5,446 nucleotides of DNA from HB2-32-21 sp003448675 (GTDB lineage Bacteria > Pseudomonadota > Gammaproteobacteria > Pseudomonadales > Porticoccaceae): NCBI GenBank assembly GCA_041584755.1, contig JBFHDK010000111.1, positions 1 to 5,446 of the forward strand, given 5' to 3'. The notes beneath the pieces are model-generated. The model saw only the letters and a list, made by a program, of their open reading frames with translations. It did not search any database and was not told the origin of the DNA. The first letter of the stretch is position 1, and each line of letters opens with the position of its first letter. This document shows, piece after piece, positions 4,982 to 5,446 of this stretch. The position numbers and the translations under genes were made by a program.

Positions 4982-5446
4982 GTATACATCCTGCCGATAA
5001 TCGCACTGATGGCGGTTTCCACTTTTAAAACCCGCTTGCCCAGGCTCGCGGCCCGAAAGCCCCGTTCTTCCAGTTTGCTCACCTCATAGGGAATAAAACC
5101 ACCCTCCGGGCCGATGGCAATGGTGGCGGGGGCGTTGAAGGCCACCGGCAGCGCCGTGCCGGCGCTGGGGTGGGCGACAAAGCGTCCCTGGGCCGTGGCG
5201 ATATCGTTCAGCTCGTCCTCGACAAAGGGTTTAAAGCGTTGACGCAGTTTGACCCTGGGCATGCCGGTGGTGCCGGCCTGCTCCAGGCCCAGCAGTAACT
5301 GTTCCTCGATGGCCGCGGTTTCCAGGAAAGGGCTCTGCCAGTAACTTTTTTCCACGCGATAGCTGTTGATCAGGTACAGACTCTCGATACCCATGGTGGC
5401 CACGGTTTACAGAATGCGCCGGAGCATTTTCGGTCGGGGCAGGGCC
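4978..5446 (-). pseudogene. rsmE: 16S rRNA (uracil-1498-N3)-methyltransferase RsmE, interrupted by in-frame stop, 5' end off window
   Basis: RsmE is a SPOUT-fold enzyme that methylates N3 of U1498 in 16S rRNA of the 30S subunit. The last 141 codons hold INSYRVEKSYWQSPFL, the region KPFVEDEL, the SAM-knot motif AIGPEGGFIPYEV and the C-terminal LGKRVLKVETA, all diagnostic. Full-length RsmE is about 240 residues. Upstream of the GTG at 5403 the same frame still reads as RsmE (ALPRPKMLRRIL then TVATMG), but TAA at 5407-5409 replaces what is normally Gln. A single C-to-T change from CAA would explain it. This is therefore either a nonsense mutant, a gene split into two products, or a sequence error. 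Restart at GTG 5403 or ATG 5394 would give only the SPOUT domain, without the N-terminal PUA-like RNA-binding domain. The stop TGA (4978-4980) overlaps the next gene's ATG. Confidence 0.85.

Noticed and set aside
4751..5089. 112-codon plus-strand open frame opposite the ICMT-like and rsmE genes
   Set aside because: It is antisense to two well-supported genes, low in plausible motifs and crosses their junction; a shadow frame.

Overview
The window looks like a piece of a gammaproteobacterial chromosome, probably from a marine or environmental lineage of the Cellvibrionales/Marinobacter/Pseudomonas sort. That placement rests on remembered protein resemblance (the RsmE variant, the GspE-type and MoxR ATPases) and on the style of REP/RAYT repeats. 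No search was run, so the genus is left open.

Layout. Bases 1-1073 carry no intact gene that I can support. They are a mosaic of repeats and gene relics: a possible coding tail at the left edge, three copies of an 18-bp GGGGACAG-containing repeat, a minus-strand C-terminal relic of an XRE-type regulator, a 7-copy tandem of AGCCCTTT, an N-terminal relic of a REP-associated (RAYT/IS200-like) transposase, and a minus-strand C-terminal relic of a [2Fe-2S] ferredoxin. Bases 1074-4495 hold a tight two-gene plus-strand unit: a 773-aa GspE/PilB-type secretion ATPase with an extra N-terminal PCMT-like (protein-isoaspartate methyltransferase fold) domain, then a MoxR-type AAA+ ATPase 8 nt downstream. 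Bases 4505-5446 hold a convergent minus-strand pair: an rsmE-family 16S rRNA m3U1498 methyltransferase interrupted by an in-frame TAA, overlapping by ATGA the start of a small isoprenylcysteine-carboxyl-methyltransferase-family membrane protein.

How the parts relate. The best candidate for something unusual is the methyltransferase-secretion ATPase fusion co-transcribed with a MoxR ATPase. Neither the usual pilus/T2SS partners nor the usual vWA partner of MoxR is visible in the window, so the job of this pair is not known to me. The minus-strand pair looks like a housekeeping rRNA modification gene (apparently broken, unless the stop is a sequence error) translationally coupled to a membrane methyltransferase. 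The left third looks like a site of repeated REP/RAYT-linked insertion and decay.
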